A stretch of 64,000 nt of DNA from CAWAND01 sp963783335 (GCA_963783335.1 CAWAND010000009.1:1-64000); one strand, 5' to 3'. Numbered from the stretch's first letter, positions 9,861 through 19,404 are shown. Notes: generated from the sequence alone by a model not told the origin. Made by a program: numbers and translations.

Positions 9861-11645
9861 CCCAATTTCTGCAGGACCTTGGCATCCTGGAATACTCCAA
9901 TCTCATCCGACAAGTCCAGGCACAGCCTGAAACAGAGTACGTGTTTCGCCACACGCTGATGCAGGAGACCGCCTACAAGTCTTTGCTGCGGAGCGAGCGG
10001 GCCGACCTTCATCGGAGAGTTGGGCTGGCGTTAGAAGAGCTCTACGGTCAGGGTCAAGACGATCTGGCGCCGCTCCTGGCCCATCACTTCGAGGAGGCAG
10101 GGCAGGCTGCCAAGGCAGCCGACTTCTACGAGACTTCAGGCGAACATGCCCGGGATCGATATGCCAACCAAGAGGCTCTGGAGTTCTACGGCCGGGCCCT
10201 GGCCATGGCCGAACAAATCGGTGACCGCTGGCGTATTCCCGCGCTGCATCGCGCCCGCGGCCAGATTTGTGAGATTCTGGGAGATTTTGATGGCTCTCGA
10301 CGTGAGCATGAGGCAGCCTTGGAGGTGGCCGAAGAGCTCGGAGACAACAGAGCGGTGTGGCAGGCCTATCAAGATTTGGGGATGCTCTGGTCCAGCAAGG
10401 ACTATGAACGTACTCAGGCCTACTATGACCAGGCGCTCAAGTTGGCTCGAGCCATGGACGAGCCAACCATTCTTGCTCACACCCTCAATTTGATCGGAAA
10501 CCTTGAAGTCAATGTGAGCCTTCCGCTGGTGAGCGAAGCACGCCACCAAGAGGCCCTCGACATCTTCAAGTCGTTGGGTGACGAGAGGGGCTTGGCCGAG
10601 ACATTGGACTACTTGGGGATGACCTACTTGCTGGCTGGGAAGGGAAAAGAGGGCCACAAGTACAATCGCGATGCTGCTCGCTTGTTTCTCAAGCAGGGCG
10701 ATGAGCTTCGTCTGGCTTCGACGTTGTCCGTTTCGGCCCTGCGGGGGGCCAATCTGCAGACCATGCACCTGGCCAATGCCGAGGAGTCCTATCGCATAGG
10801 ACTCCAAGATGGGATACAAGCGGCGCGCTTGGCAGACAACATCGGCTGGAGATCAGGAAGTTCATTTGCCGCGTTTCACAATGGCTGCCGCCTTGGGAAT
10901 AGGCGGCCGGTTTGGCGAGGCACTGCAGTCTGCCCGAGAGGCGATTCAGATCGCTGAGGAGATCGGGCACGAACAATGGGCGGTGGCGGGCAAATGCATG
11001 CTCGGCGGTATCCTGGTTGAGATGCTTGAACCCGAGGAAGCGATTGCCCCCCTCAAAGCCGCGGCTGAGCTGGCCGACCGCTCCAACTCTCAGCACTGGC
11101 GCAACACGGTGACGGGGTATCTGGCCACAGCCTGGGTTGAATTGAAGGAACTGGATCTTGCGCAAGAGCTGCTCGAATCTCACTGGCAAGAGGCCGATGG
11201 CCCCCGCTCTCTTTCTGAGGGAAAGTTGTGGATGGGCAAGGTCAGGCTCAACCTGGCCAGAGGTGACCTGGAGGCCGCACTGAAATTGATACAGGCGATC
11301 GTTGATTCAGCCCCGGGCTATCAACCTGGGCACCCCATACCAAGGCTGGGGTGGCTTCAAGGGCTGTGCTTCAGCCGCCTAGGGCTGCACTCGCAGGCTG
11401 AGGCCATTTTGCTCGAGAGCAAGGAGATCAGCCAGATACAGGAAACTGATTCAACCACCTGGCGCCTGCACGGCGCACTGGCCGCAGTCCGCCGACACCT
11501 GGATCGTATGGAAGAGGCCAAATTGTCCCTGCAATCCGCTGAAGAGATCGTCGATCAGATGGGCCAGACTATTCGGGACCCGAAGCTCAAACACGTGTTC
11601 CAGCGGCGTGCGGCCAAACGACTTGACTCCGAGATCGCCCAATGA
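9857..11645 (+). CDS. TPR-repeat protein, array unit 3 (one frame break)
   Basis: The gene begins at a GTG overlapping the previous TGA (GTGA). Its N-terminus again carries the shared module (FRHTLMQETAYKSLLR, FRHT at 30-33), followed by TPR-like repeats. The frame breaks at about 10850-10857 in a GGA/GG context. Removing one base restores a single 595-residue chain, matching the 589 and 592 residues of the other units. Uncorrected, the first frame ends at 10957 and the second covers about 10809-11645. The equal length argues that the break is a sequencing indel. The C-terminal part (GRFGEALQSAREAIQIAEEI) remains TPR-like to the end. Confidence 0.8.
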
Positions 11646-11709
11646 GGTGCACACCAGATGGGTTCCGCCTGTTGATTCCCGCCGCGAAGGGGACGCGAAG
11701 GATGGATCG

Positions 11710-13161
11710 ATGAGTCCGGATCAATTCAAATTGGACGTTCTCGGGATACTCGGCGAGCATCCTCTATTCGAAGCGCTGCCCCAAAAGGACCTGGCGCGCC
11801 TGATTGAGATGGCTTCGTCAATTCAACTTGATCCGGGAGATGTACTCATGGAGGAGGGCACCCCAGGAGGGTCGTTGTACCTGCTGCTGGAGGGAGAGTT
11901 TGTCGTCACCAAGAGATCGGGACAACAGGACGTCCAGATCGCCGTGCGGGGACCTGGAGAGGTCTTTGGTGAAATATCGATCCTCGACCGGGCTCCGCGT
12001 TCGGCTACGCTCACGGCCACCAAGCCATCCTCTCTGCTCGAGCTTGATCAGCAGGCATTCCAAGACGTGATTGAAAGCAGCCCCCCGGCAGCACTTGCGC
12101 TTCTGAGCACGATCACGTCTCGTCTCAGGAACACCGAAGCGATGCTGCGCCAACATGAAAAGATGGCGGCCCTCGGAACCCTCGCCGCTGGCCTGGCGCA
12201 CGAACTCAACAACCCGGCAGCGGCCATTGGGCGTGGAGCTGACCAGCTCCGTGAGACCCTGAACAAATGGCTGAAAGCCAGCGCCGATGTGGGCGTGATC
12301 CCGTTGACAGCCGCCGAACAGACGGCGATTCAAGCCTTTGAGCAGCGTATGCTCGAACCGAGCTCCGTGGAGGAGGTCGATCCGCTATCCCGCAGCGACC
12401 TGGAAGACCAATTGACGGACTGGCTGCAAGCCAAAGGTGTCGATGACGGATGGGAATACGCTCCGTGGCTTGTCTCGGGGGGATGGAGCCAGCCGGAGTT
12501 GGAGTCGATGGTCGTCGACGTGGCCCCTGAGCACCTGGAACGAATTCTCCGCTGGTTCGCCATTGGTGTTTCCTTGTTTTCGCTGGCCGGGGAGATTCAC
12601 GAAGGCGCTGGCAGAATCTCCAACCTGGTGGGCTCGTTCAAGACCTACGCCTATCTCGATCAGGCGCCGGCCCAGCTCGTGGATGTCCACAAAGGCTTGG
12701 AGGACACACTCGCCATCCTGCGGGGGAAGACGGGTCCGGGAATCCACATCGACCGGCAGTATGCACCCGACCTGCCTCGTATAGAGGCCTATGGAAGTGA
12801 GCTCAATCAGGTGTGGACCAACTTGATTGACAATGCTTTGGATGCTGTTGGGGAGACCGGTTCGCTGGTCTTGAGAACCGAGCGTAGGTCAGCCAAAGTC
12901 GTGGTGAGTATTTGTGACAGCGGTCCTGGCATTCCGGATGACATCCGAGAGCGGGTCTTTGAGCCCTTCTTCACGACCAAGGCACCTGGCGTAGGAACAG
13001 GCCTGGGGCTGCACATTGTCTACAACATTGTCTGCCAGCGGCACGGGGGTTCAGTCTGGATTGAAGGGGACGAGGCTGGGATGAACTGCATCGTGGTTGA
13101 GCTACCAATCGAGTCCCCGCCACGTCCGAAGTCACCTGAGCCGGACCAGTCTTCTGCCTAA
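11710..13161 (+). CDS. Sensor histidine kinase with N-terminal cyclic-nucleotide-binding domain
   Basis: The 483-residue cytoplasmic kinase starts at an ATG after GAAGGA. Residues about 15-135 form a cNMP-binding domain whose phosphate-binding cassette is intact (FGEISILDRAPRSATL, with the Glu and Arg that hold the cyclic phosphate). A HisKA domain follows with the phospho-acceptor His in GLAHELNNP (about 165). The HATPase domain has the N box (NLIDNALDA), G1 (DSGPGIPDDI) and G2 (GTGLGLHIVY). It lies 64 bases after the cyclase-TPR array on the same strand, so it may read the cyclic nucleotide made by that array. No partner response regulator is adjacent. Confidence 0.9.
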   Translation: MSPDQFKLDVLGILGEHPLFEALPQKDLARLIEMASSIQLDPGDVLMEEGTPGGSLYLLLEGEFVVTKRSGQQDVQIAVRGPGEVFGEISILDRAPRSATLTATKPSSLLELDQQAFQDVIESSPPAALALLSTITSRLRNTEAMLRQHEKMAALGTLAAGLAHELNNPAAAIGRGADQLRETLNKWLKASADVGVIPLTAAEQTAIQAFEQRMLEPSSVEEVDPLSRSDLEDQLTDWLQAKGVDDGWEYAPWLVSGGWSQPELESMVVDVAPEHLERILRWFAIGVSLFSLAGEIHEGAGRISNLVGSFKTYAYLDQAPAQLVDVHKGLEDTLAILRGKTGPGIHIDRQYAPDLPRIEAYGSELNQVWTNLIDNALDAVGETGSLVLRTERRSAKVVVSICDSGPGIPDDIRERVFEPFFTTKAPGVGTGLGLHIVYNIVCQRHGGSVWIEGDEAGMNCIVVELPIESPPRPKSPEPDQSSA

Positions 13162-14027
13162 GAGGGGACCGTTCTGTCGGCTTCTTCACTTTCCTCTGCT
13201 GGTGCGATAATCAGTAAGGAACATGCCACCTTATCCACAAGGGCGTTGGCAACGTCGTCCAGAAGGATATCCATCCACCGCGTAAGCCCTGGCTGGTAGT
13301 GAGATCCGAGCACCACCAGGTCGTATCCGCCACTCTCGATTTCCGTCAAGACTTCATCGACCACCAACCCGTGTCTGAGCACCGGTTGGATTGGCGTGCG
13401 AACTCCTGCCTCCGCCAGCAATCGTATGCCCTGCTTGAGCCGGTCGCCCTCTAACGTTCTGCGTTCGATCGCCTCACCAGCAGATTCCTCGAGCTCGGAT
13501 GCCGGACTGTCCAAGCGCAGTGCAACTTGTGACATGACGTGGATCAAACTGACTTCGGCGTCCGCCGGCGCGATCAACTTTCCCGCCAGGGGGAGGGTCC
13601 GAATGGAAGGGATTTCTCCGCTGGAGCAAACCAGGATCTTTCGCACGTGTTCGGGAGGGTTGCGGACAAGCAGCAGATGGCTTGGGATGGTGCGAGCTAG
13701 AGTCTGAGTCCCTGATCGAGACATGCGCGGCGAAAGGCGTCGTCTCTTGTGTCGGCTGATGACAACCAGATCGAAATCCTTCTCGCCTGCTGCCCGCATG
13801 ATCTCGTGCGATGGATCGCCGACTCTCATCACGTGGTCGATACTGGCCGCCGAACTCAGCTGGTTGCCGACGCGCTGCATGATGGCTTTGGTGGCGGCGA
13901 TGTCATCTTGAGAGTGCGCAATTCCGAGCAGCGTGAGTTCCGAATTGTCTATCAGGCCAAGCTGCGAGGCAAAGGCCGCCGACGTGGCCGAATCGGGCTT
14001 CGATTCTGTGCAAACCAACACTCTCAT
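13158..14027 (-). CDS. Universal stress protein, two Usp domains
   Basis: The 289-residue protein has two UspA folds in tandem, at about 1-140 (MRVLVCTESKPDSATSAAFA; FDLVVISRHKRRR) and about 148-289 (RKILVCSSGEIPSIR; YDLVVLGSHYQPGLTRWMDI). The second half keeps a partial nucleotide-binding GSHYQPG segment; the first is more divergent. It is the last gene of a minus-strand set (YyaL-like, Na/Pi-like, Usp). Its stop overlaps the convergent kinase stop. The role in stress survival is known for the family; the specific signal is unknown. Confidence 0.88.
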   Translation of the reverse strand: MRVLVCTESKPDSATSAAFASQLGLIDNSELTLLGIAHSQDDIAATKAIMQRVGNQLSSAASIDHVMRVGDPSHEIMRAAGEKDFDLVVISRHKRRRLSPRMSRSGTQTLARTIPSHLLLVRNPPEHVRKILVCSSGEIPSIRTLPLAGKLIAPADAEVSLIHVMSQVALRLDSPASELEESAGEAIERRTLEGDRLKQGIRLLAEAGVRTPIQPVLRHGLVVDEVLTEIESGGYDLVVLGSHYQPGLTRWMDILLDDVANALVDKVACSLLIIAPAEESEEADRTVPS

Positions 14028-14037
14028 GGAGCCTCCA

Positions 14038-15141
14038 TCATGTCAGACCCAGCAAAGCCACCGGAATGCCAATCGTCAAAGCAAGATAAGCGATCATCTG
14101 CCACCGGTGTGCCAGGAACGAGCGGGTAAGCCTGGCCAGCAGGCGGTCGTAGGTTGGAAAGGCGAGCAGAAGCACGGCCAAAGACACGAAGGTGGCGCTC
14201 AGCATTTGCACGATGACAATCGTGACTGCTTCGGGGTTGGCGAGCAGTGCTGCCGCCACAAGGGTGTCGACGAAGGTGGTTACGTTGGCACCCATGATGT
14301 ACGGGATCACGTTCTCCTGACGGATGAAACCCCAATTCGAGAGAGGAATCAACATGCTCACGGAGACGGATACGCTCATGGTCAAGGCTGTGACCCCGGC
14401 CCCAAGCAAAAACGAAACGCCCGGCCGGAACAGCAGGCGGTTGATGCGCCCGAGCTGGGTGCCTTGCATATGAAGCTGGGGGAGGGCCATATCGAATAAC
14501 CAGAAACTTCCCAGCATCAAACCAAATCCCAATGGGAACAATCCCCACAAGGGGATCAGGGTTTCTAACAAAGCTGCGATGGGGCTGAACGCCCAATCGA
14601 GGGGCGAAACCAACCCTCCGTTCGAGGCGAACCCAACGCTTCCCAGAAGGCCGGAACGGAAGATGACCACGCCCAGGAGGATGGCGGGCAAGAAGGTGGT
14701 TTGGGTGACGAGCAATGACAGCAGGCCGGCGCCCAAACTGCTCTCTCGGGTGCCCCGTCTAAGTGTGTAAACGAATCCGACAAGCAGCACCACGAAAGCC
14801 GCGCCCAATCTCGAACCGGCGATCATCGAGAAGGTCTGGATCGCGTCCAAGACCCCGGCCTGGAAGAAAGCCAAAGCGGTTGCGGCTACCGGAGACCCGG
14901 AAAGGCTGACCATGGCAGCCAGCCAGCCGAGGCCGAGGGCATCGAAGGGGTTGTCAATCTGAAACCCAGACCGGATCAGCGGTGCCAGCGGGGCTGCACC
15001 CTCTTTCACCAGAAGCAAGGACAGAGCGAAGATGGCCAGGCTGGCCAAGAAAACCAGGCCACGCCCGGCGAGACCGAGCTTTGAAATGAGGGTCGGAACT
15101 GAGCTTGTCGGTGTTGGATCAGGTGGTCCCGATCGTCTCAT
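14038..15141 (-). CDS. Na+/phosphate-symporter-like membrane protein (divergent)
   Basis: The 367-residue protein has about nine or ten hydrophobic helices arranged as an inverted repeat, like the NptA/YjbB (PF02690) family. The first half has SLSGSPVAATAL where typical members have the QSSS motif. The second half has IPYIMGANVTTFVDT, matching the family GAN..TT segment. The altered first motif makes phosphate transport uncertain. It starts two bases after the stop of the YyaL-like gene and is 10 bases from the Usp gene, so the three are probably one transcript. Confidence 0.7.
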   Translation of the reverse strand: MRRSGPPDPTPTSSVPTLISKLGLAGRGLVFLASLAIFALSLLLVKEGAAPLAPLIRSGFQIDNPFDALGLGWLAAMVSLSGSPVAATALAFFQAGVLDAIQTFSMIAGSRLGAAFVVLLVGFVYTLRRGTRESSLGAGLLSLLVTQTTFLPAILLGVVIFRSGLLGSVGFASNGGLVSPLDWAFSPIAALLETLIPLWGLFPLGFGLMLGSFWLFDMALPQLHMQGTQLGRINRLLFRPGVSFLLGAGVTALTMSVSVSVSMLIPLSNWGFIRQENVIPYIMGANVTTFVDTLVAAALLANPEAVTIVIVQMLSATFVSLAVLLLAFPTYDRLLARLTRSFLAHRWQMIAYLALTIGIPVALLGLT

Positions 15142-15143
15142 AG

Positions 15144-17195
15144 CTAAGAGTTCTCTTGCAGCTGGCTCGCAAATTCAACGGGGTTGGCCGTCGGTTTCTT
15201 GCAGGAGAATTCCCGACAGACGTAGGCGGTTGGCTTCCCTTGGATGGGTCCCCTTGCATCAAGTAGAGCTGGGCCCTTGTCGGATGGGGTATCCCGACCG
15301 GCCATTACGGCCAACGGCAGATAGCGAGGATCTGCGACAGAACGTAGGCGTTGATAGTCTGCCTCGGGCTTAAAGCCGATAAACGCCAACTGAAGCTGGG
15401 GCCCCAGGGCAAAACCAATGGCGCTGAGCCATCCGGCAAAGGCTGTCGGGTGCCGGGCGGCGTTGTCCTGCATGGCCCTTAGGCTCTCATGGGCCGGCAG
15501 GGCATAGCGCTGGGAGTCCCCTGTCAAGGCTGCCAACCGCAGCAGCAGCTGAATGGCCATGGTATTCCCGGAGGGGGTGGGGCTGTCTTGGACCGATTTT
15601 GGCCGGACCAAGAGCTGATCCGCCTGGTCGTCGGCAGTGTCGAAAAACCCACCGTTCGGGTCGACAAAGCGATCCAGCACCACGTCCGCCTGAGCCTTGG
15701 CCAGCTCAAACCACTCGGGATCGAAGTCAGACTCATACTGTGCGAGCCAGCCCAATCCAAGTGCGGCGGAATCTTCCAGGAAGCCGAACTGGGAAGTCTC
15801 CCCGGCACGCCAAGTTCGGCAGGGCCGATTGCCGTCGAGCATCCTGTTTCTCAGGAATTGAGCCAGCTGCAGACTCGCATCAGCCGCCTGGCCATCACCT
15901 GTCGCTCGTGCGAACTGGGCCAGAGCCTGCAGCAGCAGGCCATTCCAGGCGGCCAGCACCTTGTCATCGAGCGCCGGCCGGACCCGTCGGCTGCGGGCTT
16001 CGAATACTCGAGCCCTTGCCTCATCGAGAATATCTTCAATCCTGTCAGGTGGGAGAGACATTTCGCTGGCGAGGTCAGCGTCTGAGGTCTGTCGCCGCAG
16101 AACATAGCGGCCCTCAAAGTTGGGTTGTTCAAACAGACCGTAGGCCCTGGCGAACAGACGCCAGTGTTCTGGGTCGGTGACGATTTCTTCCAGCTCCTTC
16201 CGATCCCAGACGTAGAATGAACCTTCTTCATTATCAGAATCCGCATCCAAGGAAGAAGCGAATCCACCATCTGGAAGTCGCAATTCCCTCAAAACGAAAT
16301 CAACCGTACCTTGGGCAACGGCAAGCAGTTCGGCGTCCTGGGTAAGCTGCCATGCGTGAAGGTAGGCGCTGATCAGCTGTGCGTTGTCGTACAGCATCTT
16401 CTCGAAATGGGGAACGGTCCAGTTTGCGTCGACGGCGTAGCGGGCAAACCCTCCGCCGATGTGATCAAAGATTCCGCCCAAGGCCATGCGTCGCAGGGCG
16501 TGACTTGCCATATCGCGTGCCAGCTTGTCCCGGCTCACCGCAGCTCGTTGGAGAAGGAACTCTACAACTTGCGGCTGTGGAAACTTGGGGGCGGCTCCCC
16601 AGCCTCCATGGGTCCAATCATAGGATCGGAAGAGCATGTCGGCCGCTCTGTCCAGGATGGTCGACGATAGCTCATCATCGCTTCTGGCTAGGGCCAGAGA
16701 AACGCCGATGCGTCCAGAGAGTTCTGTGCTTGCCGTGACCAGCCTCTTCCGATCAGATTCCCAGGCCCGAGACACGCTCGAGAGTACTTGCTTGAAAGAT
16801 GGCATGCCATGCATCGGGGAAGGGGGGAAGTACGTTCCCCCAAAGAAAGGTTCCCCTCCGGGTGTGAGGAAAACAGACATGGGCCATCCTCCTTGGCCCG
16901 TCATGGCGACGACAGCGTCCATGTAGACTGAGTCGATGTCCGGCCTTTCCTCTCGGTCGACCTTGATGCTGATGAAGTGCTTGTTCATGAATTCTGCAGT
17001 CTCAGCGTCTTCAAAAGATTCATGGGCCATCACGTGGCACCAGTGACAAGAAGCGTAGCCGACGCTTAAGAAGATGGGCTTGTCATCTGAAGCGGCCTTG
17101 CCCAACGCCTCGGGTCCCCACGGAAACCAGTCCACCGGATTGTGGGCGTGTTGAAGCAGATAGGGGGAAGTTGCGTCTGCTAGTCGATTGGCCAA
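15144..17195 (-). CDS. YyaL-type thioredoxin-domain protein (SSP411 / DUF255 family)
   Basis: The 683-residue product has an N-terminal thioredoxin-like domain (about 1-165) with the family hallmarks SPYLLQHAHNPVDWFPWG and the CxxC GYASCHWCHVMAHESF. It also carries GGWPMSVFLTPGGEPFFGGTYFPP-type sequence around residues 100-122. The rest is an (alpha/alpha)6-barrel-like region resembling N-acylglucosamine epimerases (GGIFDHIGGGFARYAVD; VPHFEKMLYDNAQL). Length is normal for the family. The biochemical role is poorly known; a redox or sugar-related function is assumed. Divergent from the VanZ-like gene, with about 50 bases between starts. Confidence 0.93.
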   Translation of the reverse strand: MANRLADATSPYLLQHAHNPVDWFPWGPEALGKAASDDKPIFLSVGYASCHWCHVMAHESFEDAETAEFMNKHFISIKVDREERPDIDSVYMDAVVAMTGQGGWPMSVFLTPGGEPFFGGTYFPPSPMHGMPSFKQVLSSVSRAWESDRKRLVTASTELSGRIGVSLALARSDDELSSTILDRAADMLFRSYDWTHGGWGAAPKFPQPQVVEFLLQRAAVSRDKLARDMASHALRRMALGGIFDHIGGGFARYAVDANWTVPHFEKMLYDNAQLISAYLHAWQLTQDAELLAVAQGTVDFVLRELRLPDGGFASSLDADSDNEEGSFYVWDRKELEEIVTDPEHWRLFARAYGLFEQPNFEGRYVLRRQTSDADLASEMSLPPDRIEDILDEARARVFEARSRRVRPALDDKVLAAWNGLLLQALAQFARATGDGQAADASLQLAQFLRNRMLDGNRPCRTWRAGETSQFGFLEDSAALGLGWLAQYESDFDPEWFELAKAQADVVLDRFVDPNGGFFDTADDQADQLLVRPKSVQDSPTPSGNTMAIQLLLRLAALTGDSQRYALPAHESLRAMQDNAARHPTAFAGWLSAIGFALGPQLQLAFIGFKPEADYQRLRSVADPRYLPLAVMAGRDTPSDKGPALLDARGPIQGKPTAYVCREFSCKKPTANPVEFASQLQENS

Positions 17196-17244
17196 GACCA
17201 GACCTCAAATCGGGGAAATTGTGGCATTTGGTAGAATTGCGCCC

Positions 17245-17637
17245 ATGGAAAACACATCAAGTTCTCCGCTGCGATGGCTTCCGGCACTGGCGATGATGGT
17301 GGCTATCTTTAGTTTTTCGTCGATCCCAGCCAGCAACATGCCGGATTTCGGCGCGTATGACTTCCTGGTGAAGAAGAGCGGACACGCGATTGGCTACGCT
17401 ATGCTCGGCTTGTCCTACTTCTACGCGCTTCCGCAACGATTGAACTCGGGCTACCGCTGGCTTACCGCTCTCATGATGGTGGTCCTCTTCGCATTGAGCG
17501 ATGAGTTTCACCAGTCTTTTGTCCAGGGCAGAACGTCGAGTCTGCGCGATGTGATGATTGACAGTGTCAGTGCAGCCGTGTTCGTGGCGGTGGCTGCGAT
17601 CTATTCTTCGAACTCCAGTTCGAGTTCGAGCTCTTGA
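17245..17637 (+). CDS. VanZ-like small membrane protein
   Basis: The 130-residue protein has four predicted membrane helices and the VanZ-family pattern: FSSIPASNMP, KKSGHAIGYAMLGLSYFY and the acidic loop FALSDEFHQSFVQGRTSSLRD. It starts at an ATG at 17245 without a strong ribosome site; an in-frame upstream start at 17188 would add a non-conserved segment. The last residues are almost all Ser and overlap by 37 bases the end of the convergent scpA gene. VanZ relatives confer low teicoplanin resistance in enterococci, but most members have no known function. Confidence 0.85.
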   Translation: MENTSSSPLRWLPALAMMVAIFSFSSIPASNMPDFGAYDFLVKKSGHAIGYAMLGLSYFYALPQRLNSGYRWLTALMMVVLFALSDEFHQSFVQGRTSSLRDVMIDSVSAAVFVAVAAIYSSNSSSSSSS

Positions 17638-18368
17638 TCCGAGTCCCACGTTTCCCCCGGGACGAGGTCGATCTCACCGAAGATTTCAGTCTGCACCGCG
17701 CTCACTCGGCGCAGCTTGATCAGCTCCAGCATCGCCAGAAATGACACCACGATCTCGAGTCGGGTCTGACTGCCGCTGAGGACCGAGCGGAAAGTGGTCT
17801 TGCCTCGGGACCGCAGTGCCTTGATGATCTGGGCGATCCGATCTCGAATTTTCACCTTCGGTGCAACCACAACTTCATCCAAATGTGCATCTGGACGGCG
17901 GGAACTGATGAGTTCTGCCAGCGCCTCAACCAACGCGTTGACCGACAAATCGTCCAGATCCAGTTGGGGTTCCATCGACGGGGCCGGGGCTGACCGAGTG
18001 TACGTCCGCATGCCGCCGGATTCTCGCTCCGAAAGCAGTACTGCAATCTGCTTGTACTTCTTATAGGCGATGAGCTGCCGGGCAAGCGCATCGCCAGGGT
18101 CCTCTTCGTCGGGCTCCCTCTCGGGTGGGCGGGGCAAGAGGGCTTCGGACTTGATCTGGAGCAGCCTGGTGGCGATCACGAGGAAGGCCGTAAGATCCTC
18201 GAGCCCATAGCGTGCGGCCCGCTTCAGATAGGCCAGATACTGGTCTGTCACTTGGGCAAGGGCGACCTTCGTGATATCTAGCTCGGCGCGTTCAATCAGT
18301 TCCAGAAGCAGATCGAGCGGCCCTTCGTATACAGGAAGCTGAATTGGGACTTCGGTGACTGTGGTCAT
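17601..18368 (-). CDS. scpA: Segregation and condensation protein A
   Basis: The 255-residue kleisin bridges Smc heads with ScpB in chromosome condensation. The N-terminus has the diagnostic PVYEGPLDLLLELIERAELDI, followed by the helical ATRLLQIKSEALLPR segment. The C-terminal winged helix (VSFLAMLELIKLRRVSAVQ) is normal and ends in an acidic LELELEFEE tail encoded opposite the VanZ Ser run. The ATG at 18368 overlaps the upstream stop (ATGA), so it is translated together with the zinc-ribbon gene. scpB is not adjacent here. Confidence 0.93.
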   Translation of the reverse strand: MTTVTEVPIQLPVYEGPLDLLLELIERAELDITKVALAQVTDQYLAYLKRAARYGLEDLTAFLVIATRLLQIKSEALLPRPPEREPDEEDPGDALARQLIAYKKYKQIAVLLSERESGGMRTYTRSAPAPSMEPQLDLDDLSVNALVEALAELISSRRPDAHLDEVVVAPKVKIRDRIAQIIKALRSRGKTTFRSVLSGSQTRLEIVVSFLAMLELIKLRRVSAVQTEIFGEIDLVPGETWDSDQELELELEFEE

Positions 18369-18856
18369 GGATAGAGCCAATGGATGGCGGCCACGGAGAG
18401 CAGTATGACGACTAGGCCCCCCAGGGCAAGCAGGCCGATCACCGCCAGCCGGCGGTCCTTAGCAGCTTGTTCCGCGCGTTGCGTGTGGATTCGATCGATC
18501 CGCCGGGCCTCTTGGGCATGGAATGCATCTGACCTCCGCCGGGAGGCTTCAGCTTCTGTCCGCTTGATGTTGGGTGCCTGCTGTCGTGCGTACTCTAGAA
18601 ACTGGGGCGGACGACGCGCATCCTGGTGGCGTTGGAAAACACGTCCTATCATCGAGAGGGGCTCACCACATTCCCGGCAAACTTCGGCCTCCTCCAAGTT
18701 GGTGGTGCCACAGCGAGGGCAAATCCCCTCAGACACACTGAATACTGAACCGCAGTAAATGCATGCGGCGGCCTCTCCTTCGACCATCGGAGGCTGAGGC
18801 GCAAGACAGTAAGGGCAGCGGGCTGCACGCTTAGGAAACACCGAGGTCAGCTCCAA
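18365..18856 (-). CDS. Zinc-ribbon protein with C-terminal membrane anchor
   Basis: The 163-residue protein has three Cys-pair motifs near the N-terminus (CPYC, CIYC, then CPRC..CREC), consistent with two or three zinc ribbons at about 13-65. A charged Arg/Gln/Ala-rich helical linker follows, and one membrane helix at about 140-160 (VIGLLALGGLVVILLSVAAI). The topology suggests a tail-anchored cytoplasmic protein. It overlaps scpA by four bases. A TATAAT-like box (18871-18876, minus strand) sits close upstream. I do not recognise a specific function. Confidence 0.8.
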   Translation of the reverse strand: MELTSVFPKRAARCPYCLAPQPPMVEGEAAACIYCGSVFSVSEGICPRCGTTNLEEAEVCRECGEPLSMIGRVFQRHQDARRPPQFLEYARQQAPNIKRTEAEASRRRSDAFHAQEARRIDRIHTQRAEQAAKDRRLAVIGLLALGGLVVILLSVAAIHWLYP

Positions 18857-18996
18857 TACTGGTGTCCCCGATTATAATGGAGGTCACCGTATTGAGGCGC
18901 GTATGGGAGCGTTGGCCGTCGCAGGTCCAATGTCAGTGCGAGTGCCGGAATCATGGTATGATCCCCAACGTTACCGTAGGTTGAATGGAGCACGAA

Positions 18997-19350
18997 ATGG
19001 TCAAAGAACCGATTCATGTGACAGATGACGCCTTCGAATCGAAGGTCTTGGGCTCAGAAACGCCGGTTATTGTGGACTTCTGGGCGCCGTGGTGCGGGCC
19101 CTGCCGGATGGTGGCGCCCATTCTTGAGAAGCTTGCTGAGGAGTACGCCGGCAAACTGATCGTCGCCAAGGTCAATACGGATGAGAATCCCGATTGGGCA
19201 GGCAGATATGGCGTGCAAGGCATTCCCACCATGTTGTTCATCGCCAACGGGAAGCTTGTTCACCAACAGGTAGGGGCTGTCCCTGAACCCTACTTGCGAG
19301 ACATGGTCGACGAGTTTTTGGGTGCTGTGGAAGAGACGGCAGCCGGCTGA
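18997..19350 (+). CDS. trxA: Thioredoxin
   Basis: The 117-residue thioredoxin has the active site WAPWCGPCRM, the cis-Pro loop GVQGIPTMLF and the GxLVHQQVGA strand typical of the fold. The ATG at 18997 is preferred because GGAG lies six bases upstream; an ATG four codons earlier is possible. It is a general cytoplasmic disulfide reductase. It is followed by a strong bidirectional terminator shared with the convergent fabF-fabH operon. Confidence 0.96.
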   Translation: MVKEPIHVTDDAFESKVLGSETPVIVDFWAPWCGPCRMVAPILEKLAEEYAGKLIVAKVNTDENPDWAGRYGVQGIPTMLFIANGKLVHQQVGAVPEPYLRDMVDEFLGAVEETAAG

Positions 19351-19372
19351 GACTCAACCCGATCCTGAAATC

Positions 19373-19404
19373 AAAAAGGCGCACAAAGTGCGCCTTTTTG
19401 TTTT
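19373..19404. terminator. Bidirectional intrinsic terminator
   Basis: A perfect 12-base inverted repeat (AAAAAGGCGCAC and GTGCGCCTTTTT) has a three-base loop and a further GTTTT. It lies between trxA (plus) and fabH (minus), and has A and T tracts suited to ending transcription in both directions. Confidence 0.92.
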
